A stretch of DNA of 50,866 nt from Desulfobulbus sp. (GCF_030824455.1 NZ_JAVBXR010000014.1:1-50866); one strand, 5' to 3'. Shown: positions 18,122 through 27,834, counted from the stretch's first letter. The notes: generated from the letters alone by a model not told the origin. Numbers and translations are program-made.

Positions 18122-18295
18122 ATGAAAATATTGCAGGTATACAAGTCAGAACCCACCGAGGACGTAAAAAAACTGGTTGAAATTCTCAACCGTGACCGTA
18201 CCGCCGATGAATTCAAATTGTACATGGGCGAGCCGAATTACGACACCTTGGTTCAGAAAATTTTTGCCAACGATAAGACAGTTTGCTGGTGGTAA
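18122..18295 (+). CDS. 57-residue small protein of the YTD cluster
   Basis: A short gene encoding 57 residues, starting MKILQVYKSEPTEDVKKLVE and ending DKTVCWW. It has no signal peptide or membrane segment. A lone cysteine next to two tryptophans at the very C terminus is striking and could be a flexible persulfide-carrying tail like the swinging arm of DsrC, though size and sequence otherwise differ. GAGGA stands 11 bases before the ATG. It is the last gene before a strong terminator. Function unknown; context says sulfur metabolism. Confidence 0.75.
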   Translation: MKILQVYKSEPTEDVKKLVEILNRDRTADEFKLYMGEPNYDTLVQKIFANDKTVCWW

Positions 18296-18328
18296 GGCTT
18301 TTTTAACCGCTGCGCATTACACTGCGAA

Positions 18329-18366
18329 CCCCCTGTCATTGCTGAATGACAGGGGGTTTTTATTTT
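18329..18366 (+). terminator. Rho-independent terminator of the tusA operon
   Basis: CCCCCTGTCATT pairs perfectly with AATGACAGGGGG (12 bp) around a GCTG tetraloop, followed by TTTTTATTTT. It ends in the 3' end of the convergent serine hydrolase gene. Confidence 0.95.
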
Positions 18367-19475
18367 GCGTTAAGAATTGTTTCCATGACGCAATCGTGGA
18401 AATAGGGCCTGAACGCCCGTATGAGTGTGTTGTCCCGCGTGGGATGAATTCTATTGGTCAATAAGACCACAACGGTTTCCTTTTCAGGATCAATCCAAAA
18501 CGATGTTCCGCTGAACCCCAGATGGCCAACACTCTGCGGTGAGAAATATCGGCCGCTACTCGATTGCCCTGGCGACGGCGAATCAAATCCCAATAGCCAA
18601 CTCTCTTTTGGGTGTTTGCTGGTCAAGGCTTTGTTGAGCAGCGCGGTTGCAATACTTGGCCTATCTATTCGACCTTTCCATACATCCAAAAGATATTCGC
18701 ACAGGGTCATAACCCCTTCAATTGTTCCAAACAGACCAGCGTGCCCCGCAACCCCGCCCATGAGCCAACTGTGCTCATCGTGTACCTCTCCGTGCATTAA
18801 TTTTTTTCGCCAGGGGCATTGTTCCGTGGCGGCGATAGAGTCTAAAGCCCTCGTCAAAGGTTCATCAATGGGTAAAAAGCACATTTGATGGGAGAGTTGC
18901 AGGGGAGCGGCGACGACATTTTCAAAAAGCCGGTCGAGTCGAAACCCTGATGTTTTTTCAAGTACCACCCCCAAGAGAATAAAACCAAGATCGCTGTACA
19001 TACACCGTTCACCAGCGCCATATTCCAGCGGTTCCTGAAGAGCTTTGTTTATCAACGATTCTTTGGCTCCGGACAACAGTTGGGGCGAAAATTCCTTAAA
19101 AAAAGGCTTATACGCAGGCAACCCCGAAGAGTGATTCAAAATATGGTGGAGGCTTATCTGTCGTTTGTCTTTGGGGAGTAAGCCATCCAGCACCCCTAGA
19201 GGACATTTGTTCCATTGCAGCAGGCCTTTTTTTATAAGATCAAGCGTGCATAAGGTCGTGCACAGCGGCTTGGTTAATGAGGCCAAATCAAACAGGGTTT
19301 TAGTGGTTACCGCTTGACCTTCGGGTCCCATCCGAGTCGAACCGCCGCAGAACCGTCCGCGATGACTAGTGGTTTTATGCAGCACACTCACGCCTGCCGC
19401 CACCCCGCAAAACACCCCTTGTTCAAGGCCTTGCCGACACACCTCGAAAAGCTTTTTATTTAATTGATTTTTCAT
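18360..19475 (-). CDS. Serine hydrolase (beta-lactamase/class C-like)
   Basis: A 371-residue protein of the beta-lactamase-related family. The nucleophile motif SxxK is SLTK (Ser66, Lys69); the second motif appears as Tyr160-Ser-Asp in RCMYSDLGFILLG; the third is HLGFSGTSFWIDP. The central LNHSSGLP is also typical. No signal peptide is seen, so it is probably a cytoplasmic esterase or peptidase rather than a secreted beta-lactamase. The ATG at 19475 has GAGG ten bases upstream; upstream extension of the frame is in AT-rich intergenic DNA and was rejected. It is divergent from dnaN. Confidence 0.88.
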   Translation of the reverse strand: MKNQLNKKLFEVCRQGLEQGVFCGVAAGVSVLHKTTSHRGRFCGGSTRMGPEGQAVTTKTLFDLASLTKPLCTTLCTLDLIKKGLLQWNKCPLGVLDGLLPKDKRQISLHHILNHSSGLPAYKPFFKEFSPQLLSGAKESLINKALQEPLEYGAGERCMYSDLGFILLGVVLEKTSGFRLDRLFENVVAAPLQLSHQMCFLPIDEPLTRALDSIAATEQCPWRKKLMHGEVHDEHSWLMGGVAGHAGLFGTIEGVMTLCEYLLDVWKGRIDRPSIATALLNKALTSKHPKESWLLGFDSPSPGQSSSGRYFSPQSVGHLGFSGTSFWIDPEKETVVVLLTNRIHPTRDNTLIRAFRPYFHDCVMETILNAK

Positions 19476-19761
19476 TATTTTACAGCCTCTTGCATCAAAC
19501 AATTTGTTTGATCTTTCGTCTCTTTTCGAGTATTTTTGATTGATTAACAACTTGTTAAAAACACTGTTAAAAACCTGTGGCAGAGAATGTTGAAAAGCCA
19601 CAAAGGCCGCTGAACAGCCTCTTTTCAAGACAAACCAACAAACCTGCACACAGCGCTTTTAACATAAAATATATATAAAATACAGATTGTTATAAGCGAT
19701 ACAAACATATCAACAGCCATAACATCAACAACAAATACTCTATAAATAAAGGATAGTTATT
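19476..19761. other. AT-rich intergenic region upstream of dnaN
   Basis: A stretch of 286 bases between divergent genes. It has a perfect palindrome at 19544-19558 (TTAACAA, C, TTGTTAA), overlapping two direct repeats of (T/C)TGTTAAAAAC at 19552-19562 and 19564-19574, followed by CTGTGG. An AT-only tract (AAAATATATATAAAAT) is near 19666-19681. I see no clear TTATCCACA DnaA box. It probably contains promoters for both genes and possibly remnants or part of an origin. Confidence 0.45.
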
Positions 19762-20892
19762 ATGGCCTTCCAGTTTAATATAGGCAGAGACGATTTACTT
19801 CGAGCCATAGGGGCTCAGCAGAATATAACGAGTAAAAAAGGAACCTTTGCCATTTTGGCGAACGTTCTTATTGAAGTGGAACCTAACCGCGTCGTTTTCA
19901 CCGGAACCGATATGGAAATAGGTCTCAAGCAAATTGTCCCGGCGGAGGTTGTTGAAACAGGCATATTAACCCTTCCGGCAAAAAAACTTTTTGAAATAGC
20001 CAGAGAAACAGGTTCTTCCATCATTTCATTCAAAGAATTGGAAAACAATTGGGTGGAAATAACCGCTGGACCCAGCCTCTACCGCTTGGCTGGAATGTTG
20101 GCCGATGAATTTCCTCAATTTCCCGCATACGATGAAAGCGCCATGGTGGCTATGGATTGTTCCATCATGGTGGATCTGGTCGATAAAACCATTTTTTCGA
20201 TTGCTCAGGACAAGGAAAATATGTTCACCCTGACTGCGGCTATGCTGCAGAAAGAAAAGAAAGACGATAAATTGATTTTCAAAATGATTTCCTCTGATGG
20301 ACATCGTTTAACCATTATGAGCAGGGAAGTCGACGAAACCCTCGATGCGTTGCGAATGAACGACAGAACCTTGATTCCGCGAAGAGGTGTTCAGGAAATA
20401 CGCAAATTTTGCGACAACAAAACGAGTTTGTTTTTTGGGATTGAGGAAAAGCAAGCTGTTTTGAAAACTGACGATGCGTTGCTTATTATTCGACTTATGG
20501 AAGGAGATTTTCCTGATTTTCAAGGATTGCTCAATATATTATCAAAAGATAATTCTATTCAAATTGAAAGAACCCGATTTCTTGAAAGTTTAAAAAGAAT
20601 CAATCTTTTTACAGAAGACCTCTTTCATGCGATTAAAATTGATATAGCTGACAACAAAATGATTTTGACCTCGCAAAATGCAGATTTTGGTTCAGCAAAA
20701 GATGAAATAGATGTCGAATACACTGGAGAACCGCTGTCACTTGGATTTAATTGTCGATATTTTATCGAAAGTCTTCAAGTCATGGAAGGAGACACGGTCA
20801 CTGCAAGTATCAACACTCAGGAAAGCCCTTGTATGATAACCTCTGATGACGACATCGGTTTTTTAAGTATTATTATGCCGATGAAATTGTAA
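19762..20892 (+). CDS. dnaN: DNA polymerase III sliding clamp (beta subunit)
   Basis: A 376-residue protein of normal clamp length with three repeated domains, opening MAFQFNIGRDDLLRAIGAQQ and ending GFLSIIMPMKL, the usual clamp C terminus that contacts partner peptides. It forms the ring that tethers polymerases to DNA. AAGGATAG precedes the ATG. Base composition is noticeably AT-richer than the genes to the left. dnaA is not upstream and recF does not follow; gyrB comes next after 114 bases. Confidence 0.97.
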   Translation: MAFQFNIGRDDLLRAIGAQQNITSKKGTFAILANVLIEVEPNRVVFTGTDMEIGLKQIVPAEVVETGILTLPAKKLFEIARETGSSIISFKELENNWVEITAGPSLYRLAGMLADEFPQFPAYDESAMVAMDCSIMVDLVDKTIFSIAQDKENMFTLTAAMLQKEKKDDKLIFKMISSDGHRLTIMSREVDETLDALRMNDRTLIPRRGVQEIRKFCDNKTSLFFGIEEKQAVLKTDDALLIIRLMEGDFPDFQGLLNILSKDNSIQIERTRFLESLKRINLFTEDLFHAIKIDIADNKMILTSQNADFGSAKDEIDVEYTGEPLSLGFNCRYFIESLQVMEGDTVTASINTQESPCMITSDDDIGFLSIIMPMKL

Positions 20893-20934
20893 TAAATATA
20901 AATTTTTAAATGTATATTGTTTTGAGTTATATTT

Positions 20935-20979
20935 GGTAGTTAAAAACATATTGATATGTTTCATTATTTCATAACTACC
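20935..20979 (+). promoter_or_regulatory. Nested inverted repeats in the gyrB leader
   Basis: An outer perfect pair GGTAGTTA/TAACTACC (20935-20942, 20972-20979) encloses an inner perfect pair AAACATAT/ATATGTTT (20944-20951, 20954-20961). No T-run follows, so it is not an ordinary terminator. It ends 27 bases before the gyrB start and could be an operator or an RNA structure. Confidence 0.5.
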
Positions 20980-21006
20980 TTTAAATTTTTATAAAGAAGG
21001 AAAAAA

Positions 21007-23418
21007 GTGAGTGATTTAACCAATACATCGTATGGAGCTGAACAGATCAAGGTCCTTGATGGACTGGAAGCCGTGCGAAAAAGACCTTCCATGTACATCG
21101 GAAACACCGGTGTTGAGGGACTGCATCATCTTATTTATGAGGTGGTGGACAACTCCATTGATGAGGCTTTAGCGGGACATTGCAATAAAATTAGTATTGT
21201 CATTCACGAGGACAACTCTGTTACCGTCAAAGACAATGGTCGCGGCATTCCTGTGGACAAGCATCCCACAGAAAACATGTCCGCGTTGGAACTTGTTATG
21301 ACCACCCTGCATGCAGGCGGCAAGTTCGATCATTCGAGCTACAAGGTATCCGGCGGTCTTCACGGCGTGGGCGTGTCGGTGGTCAATGCCCTGAGCGTCC
21401 ACACCATTGCTCAGGTGCAGCGCAACGGTAAAATTTATCGTCAAACATACGAGTATGGGATCCGCACCTGCGACTTGCAGGAAATTGGAACAAGTGAAGA
21501 GACCGGGACGAGCATCTATTTTCAGCCGGATCCGGACATTTTTACCGAAACCACGGTTTTTCAGTACGAGATAGTCAAAAACCGGATGCGCGAGTTGGCT
21601 TTTCTTAATAAAAACATAGAAATAATTCTCAAAGATGAACGTGACGGCGCTGAGGATAACTATCATTTCGACGGCGGCATAATCTCTTACGTAGGGTATC
21701 TCAACCGCAACCGGACCTGCGTTCATCCAGAACCGATTCTCATCTCCGGCGAGCGCGACGGCGTGCAGGTGGACATTTGTCTGCAGTATTTCGATGGATA
21801 TTCCGAGCGGTTGTTTTCCTTTGTCAACAATATCAACACCCGTGAAGGCGGTTCGCATGTGGCCGGTTTTCGGGCGGCGCTGACTAAATGCATCAACCGC
21901 TATGCCAGCGACGACGTGGTTCCGAAAAATCTCAAGGAAAAGATGGGCGGCGACGATGTCCGCGAGGGATTGACCTGCGTCATATCAGTGCGCGTCCCTA
22001 ATCCGCAATTTGAGGGACAGACCAAAACAAAATTGGGCAACTCCGAAGTAAAGTCCATCGTCGAATCCTTGTGCAGTGAAAAACTCGGGGCCTATCTGGA
22101 GCAAAATCCAGCGGTGGCGCGGGGTATTTTGAGTAAGGCGGTCGAGGCGGCCCGAGCGCGGGACGCGGCCCGCAAAGCGCGTGATCTTTCGCGCAAAAAA
22201 GGCAGCCTCTCGGTGCTCATGGCGGGAAAACTGGCTGAGTGTCAGAGTAAAAATCCGGCTGATCGCGAATTGTTCATCGTCGAGGGTGATTCGGCGGGTG
22301 GTTCTGCCAAACAGGGTCGGGATCGGGCCATTCAGGCTATTTTACCGTTACGCGGTAAAATTATGAATGTGGAGAAAGCCCGTTTTGACAAAATTTTAGG
22401 TTCAGAGGAAATTAAACAGTTGGTGGCCTCCCTGGGGACCGGCATTGGTTCTGAAGAATTTGATCTGGAAAAACTGCGGTATCATAAGGTAATCATCATG
22501 ACCGACGCCGACGTCGACGGAGCCCATATCCGAACCCTGTTGCTGACCTTTTTCTATCGACAGATGTTGCCGCTCATTGAAAACGGGCATGTCTACATCG
22601 GCCAGCCGCCCTTGTATCGACTGGGGAGGGGCAAGAAAGAACAGTACTTCCTCAATGACGAAGAACTCAACGCCTACCTGTATTCCCAGGCCAGCCAGTT
22701 GATGCGCATCCAAACCGATGCGGACGTTGTGATTGCTGAAGATGAAATGGTCAACGTCTTGCGCAAGCTTTCCGCCTTTGAGCGGGTTGTCGCGTATCTG
22801 GAGCGTTTGAATATTAAAGAATCCATGACCATGTTCTTGCTGGAAAACAATGTACACTCCGCTCTGCAGTTCGAAGATCGAGGTTTTGTCGAGCGATTGG
22901 CCGAACAAATCAAAGACAAGGCGTCCCAGATTGGCGTTATCCGTTCCTGCGTTTGGCGACCGGCCTGTTTTGAGTTTGACGTCACTTTCGCCGGTCAATC
23001 GCATATGGCGGCTGTGCTTGGTCCCAATATTCCTCTGATCAACGAATTCCGGCATGCGCTGGAACTGTATAAGACCCTCAAACAATATCTGACCACTTCC
23101 TTTCACTTAACAAGAACCGGCGCCTCCGGACAGGAAACAGTGGTGACGGCTGAAAACTGGCACAGTTTGATCGAACTGGTGCGCGAGGAAACGTTTAAAG
23201 GCAGTCATCTTCAGCGGTACAAGGGTCTTGGTGAAATGAACCCGGAACAGTTGTGGGACACCACTATGAACCCAAGCAACCGCACCTTGGTTCAGGTAAA
23301 GATTGATGACGTTGAAGTCACCGACGACATGTTTACGACGCTCATGGGAGACAAGGTCGAACCGCGGCGGGAATTCATACAGAATCACGCCCTCGAAGTG
23401 GCTGATCTTGATATCTGA
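21007..23418 (+). CDS. gyrB: DNA gyrase subunit B
   Basis: An 803-residue protein. The N-terminal GHKL ATPase shows DNGRGIPVD and HGVGVSVVNALS; the TOPRIM domain shows VEGDSAGGSAKQGRDR and the DADVDGAHIRTLLLTFFYR metal-binding Asp cluster; the C terminus has the KGLGEMNPEQLWDTTMNP motif. With GyrA it introduces negative supercoils using ATP. The length equals that of the E. coli type with the extra domain in the TOPRIM region. It uses a GTG start, placed ten bases after an AAGGA site. Confidence 0.98.
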   Translation: MSDLTNTSYGAEQIKVLDGLEAVRKRPSMYIGNTGVEGLHHLIYEVVDNSIDEALAGHCNKISIVIHEDNSVTVKDNGRGIPVDKHPTENMSALELVMTTLHAGGKFDHSSYKVSGGLHGVGVSVVNALSVHTIAQVQRNGKIYRQTYEYGIRTCDLQEIGTSEETGTSIYFQPDPDIFTETTVFQYEIVKNRMRELAFLNKNIEIILKDERDGAEDNYHFDGGIISYVGYLNRNRTCVHPEPILISGERDGVQVDICLQYFDGYSERLFSFVNNINTREGGSHVAGFRAALTKCINRYASDDVVPKNLKEKMGGDDVREGLTCVISVRVPNPQFEGQTKTKLGNSEVKSIVESLCSEKLGAYLEQNPAVARGILSKAVEAARARDAARKARDLSRKKGSLSVLMAGKLAECQSKNPADRELFIVEGDSAGGSAKQGRDRAIQAILPLRGKIMNVEKARFDKILGSEEIKQLVASLGTGIGSEEFDLEKLRYHKVIIMTDADVDGAHIRTLLLTFFYRQMLPLIENGHVYIGQPPLYRLGRGKKEQYFLNDEELNAYLYSQASQLMRIQTDADVVIAEDEMVNVLRKLSAFERVVAYLERLNIKESMTMFLLENNVHSALQFEDRGFVERLAEQIKDKASQIGVIRSCVWRPACFEFDVTFAGQSHMAAVLGPNIPLINEFRHALELYKTLKQYLTTSFHLTRTGASGQETVVTAENWHSLIELVREETFKGSHLQRYKGLGEMNPEQLWDTTMNPSNRTLVQVKIDDVEVTDDMFTTLMGDKVEPRREFIQNHALEVADLDI

Positions 23419-23482
23419 CGAGTGACCGTCAATCAAGCAACAGCCTCGCTCCCTTTAAGTTAGAGTCAATCAGGAATTTACA

Positions 23483-25975
23483 ATGACGGAACAATCAGTA
23501 GAAAGTGGTCAACAACCAACCATAGCCATATCCAAGGAGTTGCGCAAATCCTACCTGGATTACGCCATGTCGGTGATTATCGGCAGGGCCTTGCCCGATG
23601 TCCGCGACGGTTTGAAGCCGGTGCATCGCCGCACCCTGTTTGCCATGCGCGAATTGGGCAACACCTATAACCGGCCCTACATCAAATCGGCCCGCATCGT
23701 CGGTGATGTAATTGGTAAGTATCATCCCCACGGCGACACCGCCGCCTATGACACCTTGGTGCGCATGGCCCAGGATTTTTCGATGCGCTACCCTTTGGTG
23801 GACGGCCAGGGCAACTTCGGTTCGATGGACGGCGATTCAGCGGCGGCCATGCGGTACACTGAAGCCCGCATGACCCGGTTGGATCAGGAACTGGTGGCTG
23901 ATCTGGAAAAGGAAACCGTCGATTTTGTTCCCAACTACGACAACTCCCTGCAGGAACCGGCGGTTCTCCCTTCCAAGATCCCCAATATCCTCATCAACGG
24001 TTCGGAAGGCATTGCGGTGGGTATGGCCACCAAAATTCCGCCGCACAATATCACCGAGGTTATTGACGGACTGATCGCGTTAATGGAAAACCCGGACATC
24101 ACCGTGCATCAGTTGATGGAAATCATTACCGGACCTGATTTCCCAACCGGTGGTTTTATCTGTGGCCGAGCTGGAATCCGAGAAGCCTACGAAACCGGTC
24201 GCGGCGTCATTATCATGCGCTCCAAAACCCATATTGAGCAGCGCGGAGCCCACGGGGAATCGATCATTATCACCGAAATCCCCTTTCAGCAGAACAAAGC
24301 CTCCCTGGTGGAAAAAATAGCCCTGCTGGTCAAGGAAAAACGGATCACCTCGATCAGCGAAATCCGCGACGAATCGGACCGGCACGGGGTGCGGGTGGTG
24401 TTGGATCTGCGCAAAGATGAAATCGCAGACATCGTCATCAACCAGTTGTATAAAATGACGCCGTTGCAGAAAAGTTTTGGCATCATCTTGCTCTGCATCG
24501 TCAACAACAAGCCGGAAATTCTCAATATTAAGCAGATTCTGCAACACTTCCTGGCCCATCGGAAAACAGTGGTGTACCGGAGAACCGCCTTTGAACTGCG
24601 CAAGGCCGAGGAACGGGCCCATATCCTCGAAGGGTTGAAAATAGCCATCACCCATCTTGACGAGGTGGTGGAGTTGATCAGGGGATCGGCCAATCCGGCG
24701 GTGGCAAAAGAAGGTTTGATGCAACGCTTTGAGCTTTCCGAGATTCAGGCGCAAACTATCCTCGATATGCGTCTGCAACGTCTCACTGGCCTAGAGCGAG
24801 ATAAAATTGTCAGTGATTACCAAGAAATAATCGAAAAAATCAACTGGCTGCAACAGGTATTGAACGACGACAACCTAGTGCTGGAGATCATTCGCGAAGA
24901 GTTTGCGAAGATTCGCGAGGATTACGGCGATGGGCGTCGCACTGAAATTATCGACGCACCCGACGAAATTTTGCCTGAAGACATGATTACGCCTGAGGAA
25001 ATGGTGGTCACCATCTCCCACACTGGCTACATCAAGCGCAATCCGATGAATCTGTATCGGGCGCAGCGTCGGGGCGGCAAAGGCATTAAAGGCATGGTCA
25101 CCCTGGACGACGACTTTGTCTCCAGTCTTTACACCGCCTCTTCGCTGGACACTTTCCTCTTTTTCACCAACAAAGGACGGGTTTTCTGGCGCAAGGTCTA
25201 TGAATTGCCATTGGCCGGCCGGACTGCGCGAGGCAAGGCGATTGTCAATCTGCTTGAGTTGGGCGATCAGGAAAAGGTGGCAGCCGTTTTACCGGTGGCT
25301 GATTTGGCCAATATGGACGACACGCTTTCGGTGCTCACCGTCACCAAGCTCGGCCGGGTGAAGAAGACTTTTATATCCGAATACAAACGGCCGATGCGCA
25401 AAGGAAAGTTTGGTTTAACCATCCGTGACGACGATGAAATTCTCACCGCCGCGATCACCTCGGGCGACGATGAAATATTTTTGGTCACCAAGAAAGGGTT
25501 GTCGATCCATTTCCACGAATCCAACGTCCGCGCCATGGGGCGTCTTGCCGCCGGCGTCAAAGGTATATCCCTGGGCGAGGACGACGTGGTGGTGGGTGTG
25601 GCGGTCTTGAAAAGCGATGATTCCATTCTCACCGTCACTGAAAACGGTTACGGCAAACGCACTGCTGTGTCTGAGTACAAACTGCAAAGTCGCGGCGGCA
25701 AGGGCGTGTTCACTATTAAAACCAGCGAACGTAACGGCAATGTCGTTGGCGTCTTGCCAGTGGTTGACGAGGATCAGGTGATGCTCATCGCCAACTCCGG
25801 CAAGATCATCCGCATGCCGATGGACACTCTTCGCATCATCGGCCGCAACACCCAGGGCGTGCGTTTGATCAATCTGGAAGAAGGGGAAATGGTGGTCGAC
25901 ATGTCCATGCTTGCCCGCGAAGAAGGAGTGGACCTTGAGGACGACATCATTGAGGGGGAGTATGATGAAGAATAA
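23483..25975 (+). CDS. gyrA: DNA gyrase subunit A
   Basis: An 830-residue protein. The catalytic tyrosine lies in [10 protein letters not shown]; the quinolone-contact region reads [15 protein letters not shown], with Thr at the site equivalent to E. coli Ser83 and Asp at Asp87. The GyrA box QRRGGKG (in the wrapping beta-pinwheel domain) marks it as gyrase rather than topoisomerase IV. The acidic tail ends EGEYDEE. It follows gyrB by 64 bases and overlaps gpsA by 11 bases. Confidence 0.98.
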   Translation: MTEQSVESGQQPTIAISKELRKSYLDYAMSVIIGRALPDVRDGLKPVHRRTLFAMRELGNTYNRPYIKSARIVGDVIGKYHPHGDTAAYDTLVRMAQDFSMRYPLVDGQGNFGSMDGDSAAAMRYTEARMTRLDQELVADLEKETVDFVPNYDNSLQEPAVLPSKIPNILINGSEGIAVGMATKIPPHNITEVIDGLIALMENPDITVHQLMEIITGPDFPTGGFICGRAGIREAYETGRGVIIMRSKTHIEQRGAHGESIIITEIPFQQNKASLVEKIALLVKEKRITSISEIRDESDRHGVRVVLDLRKDEIADIVINQLYKMTPLQKSFGIILLCIVNNKPEILNIKQILQHFLAHRKTVVYRRTAFELRKAEERAHILEGLKIAITHLDEVVELIRGSANPAVAKEGLMQRFELSEIQAQTILDMRLQRLTGLERDKIVSDYQEIIEKINWLQQVLNDDNLVLEIIREEFAKIREDYGDGRRTEIIDAPDEILPEDMITPEEMVVTISHTGYIKRNPMNLYRAQRRGGKGIKGMVTLDDDFVSSLYTASSLDTFLFFTNKGRVFWRKVYELPLAGRTARGKAIVNLLELGDQEKVAAVLPVADLANMDDTLSVLTVTKLGRVKKTFISEYKRPMRKGKFGLTIRDDDEILTAAITSGDDEIFLVTKKGLSIHFHESNVRAMGRLAAGVKGISLGEDDVVVGVAVLKSDDSILTVTENGYGKRTAVSEYKLQSRGGKGVFTIKTSERNGNVVGVLPVVDEDQVMLIANSGKIIRMPMDTLRIIGRNTQGVRLINLEEGEMVVDMSMLAREEGVDLEDDIIEGEYDEE

Positions 25976-26972
25976 AATTGCCATGATAGGCGCCGGCAGC
26001 TGGGGCACAGCCTTAGCCTTGCTGTTGGCGCGAAAGGGTCTTCCGGTTGTTCTCTGGGACCGAGACGTGGATCATATTCACCAGTTGGCTCAAGATCGGG
26101 AAAATAAAAGATACCAGCCGGGTCATGGCTTTCCCGATGTCTTGGACGTTACCGGCAACCTTGCCGAGGCTGTAGACGGAGCCGAATGCGTGGTCATGGT
26201 GGTGCCTTCCCACGGCTATCGCGCGGTGTATCGGCAACTTTATCCACTGCTCAAAGAGGATGCGCTTGTTGTCTCCGCCGTTAAAGGCATTGAGATCGAC
26301 AGCGGCCTGACCATGACCGGCGTCATGTGGGAGGAGAATTCCACCCCGAAACGTCTTCATTTGGGCGTCTTGAGCGGTCCGAGCTTTGCGGCTGAGGTGG
26401 CGGATCGTCAACCCACGGCGGTGACGGTGTCTTTTGCCGACGCCGAGGCGGCTGAGACGGTTCAACGCCTATTTTCCACAGATTACTTCCGCGTTTATAC
26501 CTCCGACGACGTTGTTGGCCTTGAGATCAGCGGCGCGATGAAAAACGTCATTGCCATAGCAGCGGGAATCTGCGATGGGTTGGGGTATGGGCTCAACACC
26601 CGCGCCGCCCTGATGACCAGGGGTTTGGCCGAGATAACCCGCATGGGTGTGGCGCTGGGCGGCCAGCCGCAGACCTTTGCCGGCTTGGGCGGCATGGGTG
26701 ACCTGGTTCTTACCTGCACCGGCAATTTGAGTCGAAATCGCACCGTTGGTTTGAAATTGGGATCAGGTTTAACCCTGGAACAGGCTCTCAGTGAAATGAA
26801 AATGGTGGCTGAAGGCGTGAAAACCACCAAATCGTGCTACGCTTTGGCTCAGCAACTGCAAGTCGAGATGCCGATACTGGAACAGGTGCATCAAGTTCTG
26901 TATCACGACAAAAAATGCGAAGACGCCGTTCGAGAGTTGTTTCAACGAAATCTGAAAAAGGAATCCAGATAA
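25965..26972 (+). CDS. gpsA: Glycerol-3-phosphate dehydrogenase [NAD(P)+]
   Basis: A 335-residue Rossmann dehydrogenase that makes sn-glycerol 3-phosphate from dihydroxyacetone phosphate for phospholipids. Seen: the nucleotide loop [22 protein letters not shown], the catalytic-lysine segment [14 protein letters not shown] and [12 protein letters not shown]. The ATG at 25965 lies inside the gyrA 3' end, with GGGGGAG six bases upstream; an ATG three bases earlier is also possible. Co-transcription with gyrA is likely. Confidence 0.95.
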   Translation: MKNKIAMIGAGSWGTALALLLARKGLPVVLWDRDVDHIHQLAQDRENKRYQPGHGFPDVLDVTGNLAEAVDGAECVVMVVPSHGYRAVYRQLYPLLKEDALVVSAVKGIEIDSGLTMTGVMWEENSTPKRLHLGVLSGPSFAAEVADRQPTAVTVSFADAEAAETVQRLFSTDYFRVYTSDDVVGLEISGAMKNVIAIAAGICDGLGYGLNTRAALMTRGLAEITRMGVALGGQPQTFAGLGGMGDLVLTCTGNLSRNRTVGLKLGSGLTLEQALSEMKMVAEGVKTTKSCYALAQQLQVEMPILEQVHQVLYHDKKCEDAVRELFQRNLKKESR

Positions 26973-27120
26973 AAAACAAAGCACCGCAAAATGCGAACGA
27001 CCCGTTGGCTATTTTCTGATGCAGAGGTGAGATAACCGAACACTCGGCAGGCGGCGGCGAGCTTCTGCTCGTTTCTTGGCCGTCGTCGATTCCTTTCTTT
27101 ATATTTTACGGAGGTAAGCG

Positions 27121-27759
27121 ATGAGAAAATGGGAATGCACGGTTTGTGGTTATGTTCACGAAGGAGAAGAGCCTCCGGATGAGTGTCCGGTGTGCGCCGC
27201 CGACAAAAGCATGTTTGTGGAGATAACCGAAGAAGCCGCGTCATCCTCGGAGTCGACGGCAACACCGGCGTCGGCGTCAAAGGCCGAGGAAAAAACGACA
27301 TTCCTTGCCACGGTGTATCACGTTGCTTCGGAACAGATCCTCAAACATCATCTCCATCCGATCATGGTGCACACGCCCAACGGCATCTTGCCGATGGCAC
27401 TTATTTTTTTGCTTATAACGGCATTTCTGGGTTTTCCCCTCTTTGAAACTGCGGCTCTCTACAGTTTTGTTTTTGTGTTGATAACCATGCCGATCGTCGT
27501 GTTTACCGGCTATGAGGTGTGGCAAAAGCGGTATAGAGGCGCCATGACCACCACATTTAAAATCAAGATAGGCGCCTCAATAGTGACGGTTCTGTTATTG
27601 TGCGTCCTTTCGGTTTGGCGGATAGTGCGCCCAGATATCGTCACCACAACTTCGACGGGACGATGGATCTTTCTCCTGCTCTCATTAGTGCTGGTGACTG
27701 CTGTGGGTTTGGCCGGGCATATGGGGGGCAAATTGGTGTTTGGTTCCCGCAAAAATTAG
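27121..27759 (+). CDS. Rubredoxin-like domain fused to a four-helix membrane domain
   Basis: A 212-residue protein. Residues 1-40 form a rubredoxin/rubrerythrin-type iron knuckle (CTVCGYVH...CPVCAADK). An acidic Ser/Ala-rich linker (about 40-60) joins it to a membrane part with four hydrophobic segments (about 88-108, 113-133, 151-170, 182-205) and conserved histidines near the first helix (HHLHPIMVH), as in DUF2231-type cytochrome-like proteins. It may pass electrons between a membrane haem or quinone and a cytoplasmic redox partner. GGAGG precedes the ATG. Neighbour rubrerythrin supports a redox role. The function is inferred. Confidence 0.8.
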   Translation: MRKWECTVCGYVHEGEEPPDECPVCAADKSMFVEITEEAASSSESTATPASASKAEEKTTFLATVYHVASEQILKHHLHPIMVHTPNGILPMALIFLLITAFLGFPLFETAALYSFVFVLITMPIVVFTGYEVWQKRYRGAMTTTFKIKIGASIVTVLLLCVLSVWRIVRPDIVTTTSTGRWIFLLLSLVLVTAVGLAGHMGGKLVFGSRKN

Positions 27760-27805
27760 CCACCCGTGATAATAAGTATCAAATGGTTTTTATTCTTATT
27801 TAAGC

Positions 27806-27834
27806 TTGCTTGTCATAAAGATATAGGGTATCAT
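27806..27834 (+). promoter_or_regulatory. Probable promoter for rubrerythrin
   Basis: TTGCTT (27806-27811), 17 bases, TATCAT (27829-27834), about 140 bases before the rubrerythrin ATG. Confidence 0.5.

Noticed and set aside
19476..19761. Bona fide oriC with DnaA boxes
   Set aside because: No sequence close to TTATCCACA was found; only AT-rich DNA and TGTTAAAAAC repeats are visible, so I kept it as a tentative observation.
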